Counted from the stretch's first letter, positions 44,304 through 52,756 are shown. The stretch is DNA of 64,000 bases from JAXDAY01 sp034679345 (GCA_034679345.1 JAXDAY010000033.1:44809-108808); one strand, 5' to 3'. The notes: generated by a model from the letters alone, not told the origin. Translations and numbers: made by a program.

Positions 44304-45404
44304 TTGGCGGGCAAGGAACGGTTCCCGTTCATCGATCAGTTCCGCGGACTGGTCGGGGTCATGATGGCCCTGGGGCACAGCTCCTACTACTTCAACGCAG
44401 TCTGGCGCAGCCTGGACCCCCTCGACCCATTCTTCTCGTCCTTCGGTCAGTTCGCTCTCCGCTACATGGGTTACCTCTGCGCGCCAGGCTTCCTCATGAT
44501 GAACGGCGCGATGACCTGGTACTCCTACCAGAGCCGCATCCGCTCCGGCGCGACCGACTGGCAAGCGAAGTGGCATTTGATCCAGCGCGGACTCTTCCTC
44601 GTCATCGTGCAGATCACCTGGGTGAACTCATCGTGGGGCGGCTTCAAGACCTTCCGCCCCGACCATATCGGGATCATCGCCTGCATCGGTCTCTCGATGT
44701 GCTTCCTCTCGCTATTCGTCAATGCGCGCTGGCAGATGCGCCTCGCAGTGGGCCTCCTCACGTTCCTCGTTCATCCGTTCTTCCTGAAGATCCCCTACGA
44801 CCCGCACAACCCCTGGATGTTCGTTCCGATGCAGACCTTCATCGACGCGGGCGACTTCAACAAGTACCCGGTCATCCCCTGGTTCGGTCTGGCGACGATG
44901 GGCTCGGTCATGGCCGAGGGTTGGCTCAAGGGTTGGAAGACGACCCGTGCGCGCGTTCTGAACAGCCTCTGGATCTGCGGAGTGGCGTTTCTGCTCGCGA
45001 TCATCGTGCGCATGGGACGAGGCTTCGGCAACATCGATCCCTTCCTGAGCTTCGGCCACTACTCCTTCTTCCTCGATCAGAAGTATCCGCCGAGCCTCTA
45101 CCACAACCTCTGGTTCTTCGGCGCCGTGGTCTTCACGATGACGGTGATCCAGCTGATCGGCGCGAAGTTCCCCGCGATCCCGCGCCCGCTCGGCATCGTC
45201 GGCCGGGTGCCGCTCTTCTTCTACTGCGTTCACATCGCCCTGCTCGGGATCATCTCGAAGCGGATCGGCCTCTACTACCATGAAGGCGGCGTCGCCGCCT
45301 CCCTCATCGGCTGGGTCGCGCTTCTGATCGTGATGATGCCGCTGGCGAAGTGGTTCGGCGGAGTGAAGGCGCGCAGCAAGAACTACATAATCAAGATGAT
45401 CTAG
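44304..45404 (+). CDS. HGSNAT/DUF1624-type multi-pass membrane acyltransferase-like protein
   Basis: About 366 residues with nine or ten hydrophobic helices. It begins FPFIDQFRGLVGVMMALGHSSYYFN, the signature of the acyltransferase-3/heparan-alpha-glucosaminide N-acetyltransferase (DUF1624) superfamily, in which the R in D-x-F-R-G and the H in GHSSYY are conserved; later motifs include CAPGFLMMNGAM and HPFFLKIPYD. Such proteins transfer acetyl groups across the membrane to sugars. The substrate is unknown. TTG at 44304 is chosen because GGAAGGGGGA precedes it; GTG at 44289 is an alternative. Confidence 0.75.
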   Translation: MAGKERFPFIDQFRGLVGVMMALGHSSYYFNAVWRSLDPLDPFFSSFGQFALRYMGYLCAPGFLMMNGAMTWYSYQSRIRSGATDWQAKWHLIQRGLFLVIVQITWVNSSWGGFKTFRPDHIGIIACIGLSMCFLSLFVNARWQMRLAVGLLTFLVHPFFLKIPYDPHNPWMFVPMQTFIDAGDFNKYPVIPWFGLATMGSVMAEGWLKGWKTTRARVLNSLWICGVAFLLAIIVRMGRGFGNIDPFLSFGHYSFFLDQKYPPSLYHNLWFFGAVVFTMTVIQLIGAKFPAIPRPLGIVGRVPLFFYCVHIALLGIISKRIGLYYHEGGVAASLIGWVALLIVMMPLAKWFGGVKARSKNYIIKMI

Positions 45405-45874
45405 CGTGTGATTCGCGGGAAGCCGCCTTCTAAGCCTCGTCTTCGCGCGTGGATGCGCCTCGATGATTCACTCCTCGCTTGGCCGGCTGGACATACTCCT
45501 CCCCGCTTGATAGAATTCGGCTTGTCGTCGTCAACAATTCGAGTGACGCGATGCTCTGGAATCGCCGCTGCGGGGGAATCCTGGAGGGCGAACCCCTCCT
45601 CCCTCCGTGACGGCGGATTTTAGCAGCCACTTCTCATCTCGAACCGCACGCGGGGGGGACGCGCGCTCGGAACGGATCCCTCCCCACCACGATCGTTGAG
45701 GCAATGCGCGTGATCTTCGCGGATGCCGCCTATCCGCGAACTGCCGCTCCATCGAGTTGAAGCCGAGTCGAAAGGAGGATCCTAGCCAAGGACTGGAATC
45801 CGTGTCCGCAATCCCAGGAGCAGAATTCGACCAGAGGGAAGATGGTCGCGAGGCGCAACAACGGAGGTGGCCGC
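45405..45874. other. Intergenic region upstream of the ubiquitin/Pup-like operon
   Basis: About 470 bases with no supportable gene. It must hold the operon promoter. A GAAAGGAGGAT ribosome-site-like sequence at 45770-45780 has no good start after it. No confident -35/-10 pair was found. Confidence 0.4.
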
Positions 45875-46468
45875 ATGCCGGGCATCCATGGATTCAACGA
45901 CCTGTTCCGCTTCGACCCCAACGCGGACGACGAGGCTCTGAATCGTCAGCTTCAGAGACTGATCGAATACGACCACTGGAGCGCCGAGACCAAAGGCTCG
46001 ATCGCGGCTGAGCAGGCGCGGCGTCTCCGCCACGGAGAGCTCCGCCGCGACACATCCAGGCAGATGATGCGCCCTCGCAAGCGCCGTCGCCCTCGCATCG
46101 TGCCGCTCCCGCCCGAGCGCTTTCTCTCTGAGATCAACTTCACACGCGACCCCGAGGACGGGATCTACTCGATCCAGATCCCGGGCAAGAAGCCCTTTCG
46201 CCTGACCCGACTGCTCGGTCACTTTCTCTTCATCCTGTGCAACGACTCGCTCCCCACCGATGACGAACTCGTCGCGTGGAAGGAGCGGAAGCTGATCTGC
46301 AAACTCCTTTCCGAACTCGAACAGCGCGAAATCCGCATCGAGAACCTGAACCAGATGGTCTACCGCCTTCGGGGAGCCTTGGACAACGGGGCCGGCGTTG
46401 GCGGCGACCTGGTCCAGGTGAGCTCCGACGGCAGCATCCGGTTCGCCGTTCGTCACCAGCCGAAGTAG
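45875..46468 (+). CDS. Unknown protein, first gene of the ubiquitin/Pup-like operon
   Basis: 197 residues, family not recognised. A first part is helical and charged (LNRQLQRLIEYDHW, AAEQARRLRHGELRRD), followed by a basic linker RPRKRRRPRIVPLPPE. The C-terminal half (about 110-197) resembles a winged helix of the OmpR type: RLTRLLGHFLFILC, then KLICKLLSELEQREIRIENLNQMVYRLRGAL, then LVQVSSDGSIRFAVR as the wing hairpin. It could bind DNA or a protein partner. ATG at 45875 has GGAGGTGG five to ten bases upstream; ATG at 45842 is an alternative. It is co-directional with the following genes, with a GC hairpin in between. Confidence 0.6.
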   Translation: MPGIHGFNDLFRFDPNADDEALNRQLQRLIEYDHWSAETKGSIAAEQARRLRHGELRRDTSRQMMRPRKRRRPRIVPLPPERFLSEINFTRDPEDGIYSIQIPGKKPFRLTRLLGHFLFILCNDSLPTDDELVAWKERKLICKLLSELEQREIRIENLNQMVYRLRGALDNGAGVGGDLVQVSSDGSIRFAVRHQPK

Positions 46469-46484
46469 GGACCAAGAGCCACTC

Positions 46485-46510
46485 CGGGCGCGGCCCAGAA
46501 GCCGCGCCCG
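46485..46510 (+). other. GC-rich hairpin between operon genes
   Basis: CGGGCGCGGC pairs perfectly with GCCGCGCCCG around the six-base loop CCAGAA. It has no following T-run. It may reduce expression of downstream genes or protect an RNA end. Confidence 0.5.
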
Positions 46511-46527
46511 ATGGAGGGAGTTCACCG

Positions 46528-47031
46528 ATGGCACGCATCTGGGCTCGCGACGAGGATGATCGATGGCGCGCCCATCCCCTCTCTGGGACATCGATGACGC
46601 TGAACGATCGGGGCGCGGGCGACGATGCGCCCGTCACGCTTATTCCCACCGCCGGAGAAGCGAGGACGCTCTGGTGCCTCGTCGCCTCACCGCGTCGGGA
46701 GATCCGCGTGAACGGCTGGATCTTGCCGGGGGGCGTGCGAATCCTCTCCGATCGCGACGAGATCCGTCTCCCCCACGGCGCTCGCTTCTACTACTCCGAT
46801 GCCGATCCCGCCCGTGTGGAGCCGCTCCCGGAATCGGCGGGCGTGGTCTGCTGCGGCCTGTGCACGGCACCGATCGAGGTCGGCTCCGATGCCGTCCGTT
46901 GTCCTGGCTGCGGAGTGTGGCATCACGCGAGCGACAAGCGCGACTGCTGGACCTACAACCCCACCTGCTCTTCGGGCGATCAACCGACCTCGCTCACCGA
47001 CGAGTCGGCCTGGAGTCCGGAGGATGCCTGA
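46528..47031 (+). CDS. FHA-like / prokaryotic RING finger protein (candidate E3)
   Basis: 167 residues. Residues 1-100 resemble an FHA-type beta-sandwich (SPRREIRVNGWILPGG, ILSDRDEIRLPHG). Residues about 110-150 hold a zinc-binding RING/treble-clef pattern: C-C-x-L-C, then C-x2-C (RCPGCGVWHH), His, and C further on (DCWTYNPTC). This is the arrangement of prokaryotic RING family 1, known from bacterial ubiquitin-like gene clusters. Here it stands directly before an E1 gene (the E1 start overlaps the end of this gene by eight bases) so it may act as an E3 or adaptor. ATG at 46528 is preceded by GGAGGGAG. Confidence 0.7.
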   Translation: MARIWARDEDDRWRAHPLSGTSMTLNDRGAGDDAPVTLIPTAGEARTLWCLVASPRREIRVNGWILPGGVRILSDRDEIRLPHGARFYYSDADPARVEPLPESAGVVCCGLCTAPIEVGSDAVRCPGCGVWHHASDKRDCWTYNPTCSSGDQPTSLTDESAWSPEDA

Positions 47032-48157
47032 GCGCTCGGTCACGGTATTCGGGGTCGGCAACATCGGTTCCCACCTGATTCCGCATCTTGCGCGGATTCC
47101 TGGAATCGCCGAAGTGACCGTCGTCGATCGCGACAGCTACGAAGAATCGAACCTCGTAGGTCAGCAGATCGCCCGCGCGGACCTGGGAGTGGCGAAGGCC
47201 CTCGCTCAGGCGCGCCGCCTGCGTCGGATGCGTCCCGACATGAGAGTCCGACCCATCGTGGGCGATCTCGCCGATCTCCCGCCATGGAACTTACGCGCCG
47301 ATCTCCTCATCGCCTGCCTCGATTCGCGCGCGGCCCGTCAGGACGTGAACGAGCTCTCCTGGCTCCTCGGCGTCCCGTGGATCGACAGCGGTGTCGATGG
47401 TGGGAGCATGCTGGCGCAGGTGCATCCCTACTTCCCCGGCCCCGACTCCCCGTGCCTCGAGTGCGCATGGGAGGAGCGCGATTACGAGCTGCTCGAGCGG
47501 GAGTACTCCTGCGGCAAGGTGATCGAGGCGCCGCCGACCCATGCCCCCGCGGCGCTCGGCGCGCTCGCCGCGAGTCTCCTGGCGATCGAGGCGACCCGGA
47601 TTCTCGCCGCCGGTCCGGAGTCGACCCCAATCAGCCGCCGCGTTCTCTACGATGCCGCGAATCACCGCCTTCACACCCCCCTCTACCGCCGCAATCCGCG
47701 CTGCCGATTCCGCCATCGCCTCGGCGCGGGCAACCGCTCGCATGATCGCCTGACCGACTCGACGCGGCTGGAGGATCTCCTCCGCGCCGACGGCTCGCCG
47801 GTCGAGCTGGAGGTCGTCGGGCGCAGCTTCCTGACCGCCCTGCGCTGCATCAACTGCGGCGCAGCGCCATCCGCGCTGCGTCTGATCGGCCGCGGAGCCG
47901 GCCCGATCCGCCGATGCCCCCGCTGCGGCGGGGAGGCGCGCGCGGCGGCGATCGACCGCCTCGCGCGGATCGATCTCGCCACGATACTCCCTCGATTCCG
48001 GGCGCGGAGCCTGCGCGGAATCGGCGCGCGCGCGGGCGATATCGCGCGCATCCGCGATGCGAACGGCGAGCGGCTCCTGCCAATCATACGGGCCCCCCAT
48101 GATTCGCGCGCCCAACTGACGCATTCAAGCGCGCCGGAGCCAATCACGCCGGAATAG
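47024..48157 (+). CDS. E1/ThiF-type ubiquitin-like activating enzyme with C-terminal zinc ribbon
   Basis: 377 residues. The Rossmann fold starts VTVFGVGNIGSH (GxGxxG), followed by VVDRDSYEESNLVGQQ and CLDSRAARQDVN, the E1/ThiF/MoeB nucleotide-binding and adenylation residues. Cys residues in SPCLECAW and YSCGKVIEAPPTHAPAALG occupy the region of the E1 zinc site and catalytic Cys. A distinct C-terminal part (about 270-377) has a four-Cys zinc ribbon (LRCINCG and RCPRCGG). It should adenylate the C-terminus of the ubiquitin-like protein encoded 1.5 kb downstream and pass it on as a thioester. The start overlaps the preceding gene by eight bases. Confidence 0.88.
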   Translation: MPERSVTVFGVGNIGSHLIPHLARIPGIAEVTVVDRDSYEESNLVGQQIARADLGVAKALAQARRLRRMRPDMRVRPIVGDLADLPPWNLRADLLIACLDSRAARQDVNELSWLLGVPWIDSGVDGGSMLAQVHPYFPGPDSPCLECAWEERDYELLEREYSCGKVIEAPPTHAPAALGALAASLLAIEATRILAAGPESTPISRRVLYDAANHRLHTPLYRRNPRCRFRHRLGAGNRSHDRLTDSTRLEDLLRADGSPVELEVVGRSFLTALRCINCGAAPSALRLIGRGAGPIRRCPRCGGEARAAAIDRLARIDLATILPRFRARSLRGIGARAGDIARIRDANGERLLPIIRAPHDSRAQLTHSSAPEPITPE

Positions 48158-48198
48158 AGTGCCGATCATACGCGTCCGCCCGATGCTTCTCGCATGAA

Positions 48199-48217
48199 GG
48201 CGGGAGGTATTCCCGCC
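48199..48217 (+). other. Small hairpin before the E2 ribosome site
   Basis: GGCGGGA pairs with TCCCGCC around GGTAT, ending a few bases before the GGGAGG ribosome site of the E2 gene. A translational effect is possible. Confidence 0.35.
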
Positions 48218-48229
48218 GGGAGGACGCAG

Positions 48230-48745
48230 ATGGAAGATCCAATCCTCGCCGACTTCCTGAGGACTCAGTTACGCGAAGCGCGGGCGCTCGAGGCGGCGAG
48301 CGATCTGCTCCGCATCGCGCCGCTCCCGGGGGATCCGCCGCAGGCCTACATCATCGAGCTCCGGTGCCGGGGTCTCGTGCGCCATTCCGACGGAGAGATC
48401 CACGAGGCGGATCGTTTCGTTGCCGGGATCCGGTTTCCCGACGACTACCTCCGGCGGGTCGATCCCTACGAGGTGATCACGCTGCTCGAGCCCGCGGGCT
48501 TCTTCCACCCGAATGCCGCAGGTCCGGCGATTTGCCTGGGTCGGATCGGTCCGCGCACGCGACTCGTGGACCTCATCTACCAGACCTACGAGCTCATCGT
48601 CGCGATCAAGGCGACGGTCCGCGAGGACGACTGCCTCAATCCCGCGGCGGCCGCGTGGTACCGGGATCATCGGGAAATCCTTCCGATCGATCGCCGTCCC
48701 CTCAAGCGTCCCTCCCTCGCCCTCGGCGGGACGCGCGACACCTAG
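48230..48745 (+). CDS. E2 (UBC-fold) ubiquitin-conjugating enzyme homologue
   Basis: 171 residues. The middle shows the classical E2 core: FPDDYLRRVDPYEVITLLEP, then HPN at 93-95, then the catalytic Cys102 in AICLGRIG. The HPN-x5-ICL arrangement is almost the same as in eukaryotic E2 enzymes (HPN-x6-ICL). The C-terminal helix carries LVDLIYQTYELIVAIK and a Trp/Tyr pair (AAWYRDHREIL). It should accept the ubiquitin-like protein from the E1 and transfer it to a target Lys or other group. ATG at 48230 has GGGAGG nine bases upstream. Confidence 0.85.
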   Translation: MEDPILADFLRTQLREARALEAASDLLRIAPLPGDPPQAYIIELRCRGLVRHSDGEIHEADRFVAGIRFPDDYLRRVDPYEVITLLEPAGFFHPNAAGPAICLGRIGPRTRLVDLIYQTYELIVAIKATVREDDCLNPAAAAWYRDHREILPIDRRPLKRPSLALGGTRDT

Positions 48746-48757
48746 GCGGAGGACTCG

Positions 48758-49615
48758 ATGCCGATGGCGACGATTCAACTGCGCCACCAGATCGCCGAGA
48801 CGATGGCCGACCTCCCGGCGGGCCTTCGCGAAGCCGGGCAGGATCGCTGGCGGCTCGATGGAGACTGGCTCGTATTCGAGATCGTTTGCGGAGATGCGCT
48901 TCCCCTTGGCGATGCCGCTTGGGATCTTCTCGGCCGCAACTCGGGATTGCCCGGGCTGGTCAAGTTCGCATGGGACGATGCGATCGCTCGGTCAGTCCTT
49001 CGCTCGGAGCTTCCACTGGCGGGGGCGAGCGCGGCGAGCCTGCGCGAGTCGATCGCGCAGGCGCTGGCCGACCTCGCGACGGCGCGGCGGATCGCGGCCA
49101 CGCGACCGGCGCCTCATCCGGAGGCGCGCTGCCTACGCGATCTCCTCGAGGAGTCCGGCTGGCCGTTCACCGAGCGCGCGAACGGCGCCTTCGCCATCGA
49201 GCTGGAGGGCATCGTCTCCTCGCCGCGCGCAATCCTTGCTCCAGTCCCTTCCGGCGGGGCCCGCGCCGCCTTCGAGGCGGTCTCCATCGGCGCGCCGCCG
49301 CCGCCATGCCGCGCGGCGATCGGATCGATGCTTCTCTGCGCCGGCGGCGCGATTCGCATGGCGCGCCCATTCGCCGCCGAGCGGGCGGAGCGCTGGAGCA
49401 TCGGATTCGAGGCCGCCATCGACGCCCCCCTGCTGAGCGCCGCCGCGCTTGGCGAGGCGTTCTCGACTCTCTCGATCGCCTCGCGCTTCTGGCTCCGCGA
49501 GGTGCGGGGCCTCTGCGATCCGCATCTCGCCGAGCGCGTCCTCACCCTTCGTGGATGGCTGGATCCGATCGCCGGATCGGCCACGGAAACCGAAACCCGG
49601 GACTCAAGGAGGTAG
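48758..49615 (+). CDS. Unknown protein in the ubiquitin/Pup-like operon
   Basis: 285 residues, family not recognised. It appears to have two similar halves of about 130 residues: each begins with a helix (IAETMADLPAGLREAG, and EARCLRDLLEESGWPF), followed by a strand block containing W/F and Glu (RWRLDGDWLVFEI; ERANGAFAIELEGIV), which recalls small alpha/beta sandwich folds of the YbjN or secretion-chaperone type. No catalytic residues stand out. Its place between the E2 and ubiquitin-like genes (5 bases before the latter) suggests a partner such as a substrate adaptor or chaperone (inference). Starts with GGAGG five bases upstream. Confidence 0.6.
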   Translation: MPMATIQLRHQIAETMADLPAGLREAGQDRWRLDGDWLVFEIVCGDALPLGDAAWDLLGRNSGLPGLVKFAWDDAIARSVLRSELPLAGASAASLRESIAQALADLATARRIAATRPAPHPEARCLRDLLEESGWPFTERANGAFAIELEGIVSSPRAILAPVPSGGARAAFEAVSIGAPPPPCRAAIGSMLLCAGGAIRMARPFAAERAERWSIGFEAAIDAPLLSAAALGEAFSTLSIASRFWLREVRGLCDPHLAERVLTLRGWLDPIAGSATETETRDSRR

Positions 49616-49620
49616 AACGA

Positions 49621-49911
49621 ATGGGATCGAATGAGAAACCGGCTCTCACCATCGAGGCGACCGACGTCTCGATGCAGAAGAGGGTCCTGGCCCGCAACGT
49701 CGAGCCGGATGCCAGCGTCGGCGAGCTCGTGCAGAGCCTGATCGAGTCGCTACGGCTGTCCCCGGCCGACGCTTCGGGCCGCCCGCTCACTTACAGCGCG
49801 CTTCTCCAGCGGGAAGGGCGGCATCTCTTCGCCAGCGAGCGTTGCGGGGATGCCATCCAGCCGGGGGATCAGATCGTGCTCGCTCCGAGCGTGGAAGCGG
49901 GCGGCGACTGA
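49621..49911 (+). CDS. Ubiquitin-like modifier with C-terminal Gly-Gly-Asp
   Basis: 96 residues. A beta-grasp fold is suggested by LTIEATDVSMQKRVLARN (strands 1-2), the helix ASVGELVQSLIESLRL, and YSALLQREGRHL followed by ERCGDAIQPGDQIVLAPSVEAGGD. The C-terminus, with GG one residue from the end, is as in ubiquitin-family precursors that need removal of the last residue before E1 activation; the JAMM peptidase of the next gene is a natural candidate. It lies 5 bases after the preceding gene. It has no Ub-like Lys-rich surface; only two Lys are present. Confidence 0.75.
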   Translation: MGSNEKPALTIEATDVSMQKRVLARNVEPDASVGELVQSLIESLRLSPADASGRPLTYSALLQREGRHLFASERCGDAIQPGDQIVLAPSVEAGGD

Positions 49912-49962
49912 TCGCCTGAACAGCTCGGAATCAACCGACGGGCCGAGGGAGAACTGAGCGAC

Positions 49963-51033
49963 ATGCTCCGAGTGGACCACCAGTTCAGCCTGCACTTCTG
50001 GAAGAGCGACGGAGTCTCCATCGGTCGGGTGCAGGTGGCGGTCGATTTCGAGCCTGCGTGTCAACGGGCTCGGTTCGAGTCCGTGCGGAAGGGCCTACCC
50101 GCCCCCACCGCCGGCCGGGCCGAGTCCGTTGTGCCCCGTTTCAACCAGCGACTCGGAGAGCCGTACATGAACGGATTCCAGCTCCGCTACGAGGCGCAGG
50201 CAGGAACGCTCCTCTCCTGCGACTTTCCGAACGCCTACTTCCGCCCCCTCGCCGTGCGGATCTCCCAGGCTCTCGTCGATGAGGGCCGCCTGCGGACCGG
50301 CGAGAGCTTCCTCTACATGCCCGCCGCAGATCGTCGCCTGGAGACGGAACCGTCTCGCGGGCCAGTCTGCGCGTCCGCGATCGAGGAGCGCGACCCGATC
50401 CTCCCGATTCGCGATGGCTCGATCCGGGAACTGCTCTCCCGCTCCATCGCCTCCGGTCCGGCCTCGCCGGAGGACTTCCCCGTCATCATTCCGCGAAGCG
50501 TCCTCTTCGACATCGCCGCCGGCGCAGAGCAGGCCGGTCCGGCGGAGACCGGCGGAATCCTCTTGGGCCACCTCCATCGGGACGCCGCCATGGGCGAGAT
50601 GTTCGTGCGGGTAACGGCGCAGATCCCGGCTGTCCACGCGATCGCCGAACTCACCAAGCTCACATTCACGCCGGAGACCTGGGCGGCGGCGCGCGCGGCG
50701 GTTCGGGCGCGCAATCGCGATGAGCTCATGGTCGGCTGGCACCACAGCCACCCCGTCGATCACTGGGCCGCCGCGACGGACGGCGAGGCGGTGGGCAGGG
50801 AGGCATTGCGCGCAGATCATTTCAGCGATCAGGATCGCCATCTGCACCGCGTCGTCTTCCCCTCGGCCTTCTGCGTGGGCCTCGTGGCCTACCTGATCGG
50901 CGGCTCGGCGCGCCACTTCGCCCTCTTTGGATGGCGGATGGGGCTCGTGGAGCAACGGGGCTTTCACATTCTCCTCGACGAAGACGATCCTGCCGTTCCC
51001 ATTCACCCTCAGCCCGGAAAGGAGGAGAGATGA
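49963..51033 (+). CDS. JAMM (JAB/MPN) metallopeptidase with extra N-terminal domain
   Basis: 356 residues. Residues about 1-150 form an uncharacterised N-terminal domain (HQFSLHFWKSDGVSIGRVQVAVDF; GNAYFRPLAVRI-like segment). The C-terminal JAB domain (about 165-330) has TGGILLGHLHRD, the zinc ligands H261 and H263 in GWHHSHPVD, and FSDQD (Ser288, Asp291). The distance between HxHP and SxxD is about 23 residues instead of the usual 6-8, which implies an inserted loop. JAMM enzymes cleave ubiquitin-like isopeptide or precursor bonds. Its stop overlaps the AAA ATPase start (ATGA). Confidence 0.88.
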   Translation: MLRVDHQFSLHFWKSDGVSIGRVQVAVDFEPACQRARFESVRKGLPAPTAGRAESVVPRFNQRLGEPYMNGFQLRYEAQAGTLLSCDFPNAYFRPLAVRISQALVDEGRLRTGESFLYMPAADRRLETEPSRGPVCASAIEERDPILPIRDGSIRELLSRSIASGPASPEDFPVIIPRSVLFDIAAGAEQAGPAETGGILLGHLHRDAAMGEMFVRVTAQIPAVHAIAELTKLTFTPETWAAARAAVRARNRDELMVGWHHSHPVDHWAAATDGEAVGREALRADHFSDQDRHLHRVVFPSAFCVGLVAYLIGGSARHFALFGWRMGLVEQRGFHILLDEDDPAVPIHPQPGKEER

Positions 51034-52727
51034 TCCCCAGACCCCGGAGAGATGACCCGCGCATGGTCGCGATGCGCTTGATCCAGTCAATCGGCGATAG
51101 AGTCATGACGGCGGGGGAGGCGGTCGACCGCTTGCGCGTCCTGCGCGGCAGCTCCGAGGAGGTCGCACTCCTGATCGACCGTCTCGTCATCGGCCGCTGC
51201 TATGAGCTGCACCACGGCCTCGTCGAGGCGCGGCAGGCACAGGAGGAGCTGCGTCGCATCTACGCGGAGATGAACTCCCCGCCCCTCTTCCCAGCCGTCT
51301 ATCTGGGCCCGGCAAGTGGGGAGAACGGGCCGGCGGCCCTTGTGAGCCACGGGGGTGGACGCCGCATCGTGCGAATCGCCGATTCCGTCGACCCCGCCGA
51401 TCTCAGCGTGGGTCAGGAGGTTCTGCTCTCGAACGAGCTCAACCGAATCGTCTCTCGCAGCCCGTATCCGACGCCGCCCGTTGGCGAGACGGCGGTCTTC
51501 GAACACCGGGTGGGGGAGAATCGAATCGCAATCACCGCGCGCGATGAGCCTCTCATCGTCACTCTCGCGGAGGATCTGCGCGAGGAGGCGCTGCGACCCG
51601 GCGACTTGCTGCGTTGGGATCGGGGGAGCTGGATCGCCTATGAGAAGATCGATCGCCGCCGCGAGTCGCGCCACCTGCTCGAGGAGCTGCCCGACGTCGG
51701 ATTCGAGGCGATTGGTGGGCTCGATGCGACGATCGACCGCCTGCGCGATCTCCTCGATCTGCACTACCGCGACCCCTCCCTGGCGCGCCGCTACCACCTC
51801 CCGCCCCTGCGCTCCATCCTCCTGACGGGCCCCCCGGGGGTCGGCAAGACGATGATCGCAAAGGCGACGGCGCGCTACTTGGGCGAGCTCTTCGGCCCGG
51901 GCCCCTCCCATTTCATGAACATCAAGCCGGCGGCGCTTCATTCGATGTGGTACTCGCAGAGCGAGGCGAACTACCGCGAGACGTTCCGCATCGCCCGCGA
52001 GCTCGCGCAAAGCGCCCAGGGCAAGCCGACCGTGATCTGCTTCGACGAGGTCGAGTCGATCGGAGGGGTTCGCGGTCAGGCGATCGGCCAGGTGGACGAT
52101 CGGGTGATGAACGCGTTCCTCGCGGAGCTCGATGGCCCGGAGAACCGCGGGGACGTGCTCGTCATGGCGGCGACGAATCGCGCGGACATGCTCGATCCCG
52201 CGCTCCTCCGCCCCGGCCGCCTGGGGGATCTGATTTTGGAGGTCCCGCGCCCCGACCGGCGCGCGGCCCGCGATATCCTCGGCAAGCACCTTGCGCCGGA
52301 TCTTCCGTATGCAGAGAACGGACACGGGAATGATCTGGCGGCGACGCGTGAGGAGATCCTCGAGACGGCCGCATCGAGGTTCTTCGCCGCCAATGGCGAG
52401 AGCGATCTTGCGCTCCTGACCTTCCGCGACGGGAGGCAGCGCACCGTGGCCGCCCGCGATCTCATCAGCGGATCCTGTCTCGCGAACATCGCCCGGGCGA
52501 CGATCACGCGCGCGACCATCCGCGAGCTCCACACGAGTGACCGCGGCATCCGGATCGAGGACGTCATCACGGCGGTTTCCGAGGAGATGGAGCGGATGAT
52601 CGCGCCGATCACCCCTGGAAACGCGCGGCATCACGTGCTCGACCTGCCGACGGACGTCGACGTGGTCCGCTGCGAGCGGATCCGCCCCCGCCTCACCCAT
52701 CCGGAACGATACCTGCGCGTCGCCTGA
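51030..52727 (+). CDS. Mpa/ARC-like AAA ATPase (unfoldase)
   Basis: 565 residues. An N-terminal helical and coiled-coil part (HHGLVEARQAQEELRRIYAEMN) is followed by two OB-type domains (PAVYLGP...GGRRIVRIADSVDPADLSVGQEVLLS and a second before residue 215) and one AAA domain (about 225-500) with IGGLDATIDRLRD, Walker A GPPGVGKT, Walker B VICFDEVES and the sensor/arginine-finger region ATNRADMLDPALLRPGR. This matches the proteasomal ATPase Mpa/ARC. The normal C-terminal GQYL docking tail for the 20S core is absent: the protein ends ERYLRVA. It starts in the ATGA overlap with the JAMM gene and has AAAGGAGGAG upstream. Confidence 0.85.
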   Translation: MIPRPRRDDPRMVAMRLIQSIGDRVMTAGEAVDRLRVLRGSSEEVALLIDRLVIGRCYELHHGLVEARQAQEELRRIYAEMNSPPLFPAVYLGPASGENGPAALVSHGGGRRIVRIADSVDPADLSVGQEVLLSNELNRIVSRSPYPTPPVGETAVFEHRVGENRIAITARDEPLIVTLAEDLREEALRPGDLLRWDRGSWIAYEKIDRRRESRHLLEELPDVGFEAIGGLDATIDRLRDLLDLHYRDPSLARRYHLPPLRSILLTGPPGVGKTMIAKATARYLGELFGPGPSHFMNIKPAALHSMWYSQSEANYRETFRIARELAQSAQGKPTVICFDEVESIGGVRGQAIGQVDDRVMNAFLAELDGPENRGDVLVMAATNRADMLDPALLRPGRLGDLILEVPRPDRRAARDILGKHLAPDLPYAENGHGNDLAATREEILETAASRFFAANGESDLALLTFRDGRQRTVAARDLISGSCLANIARATITRATIRELHTSDRGIRIEDVITAVSEEMERMIAPITPGNARHHVLDLPTDVDVVRCERIRPRLTHPERYLRVA

Positions 52728-52756
52728 AACTCGCCGCGACAGAAAGGAGGATTCAC

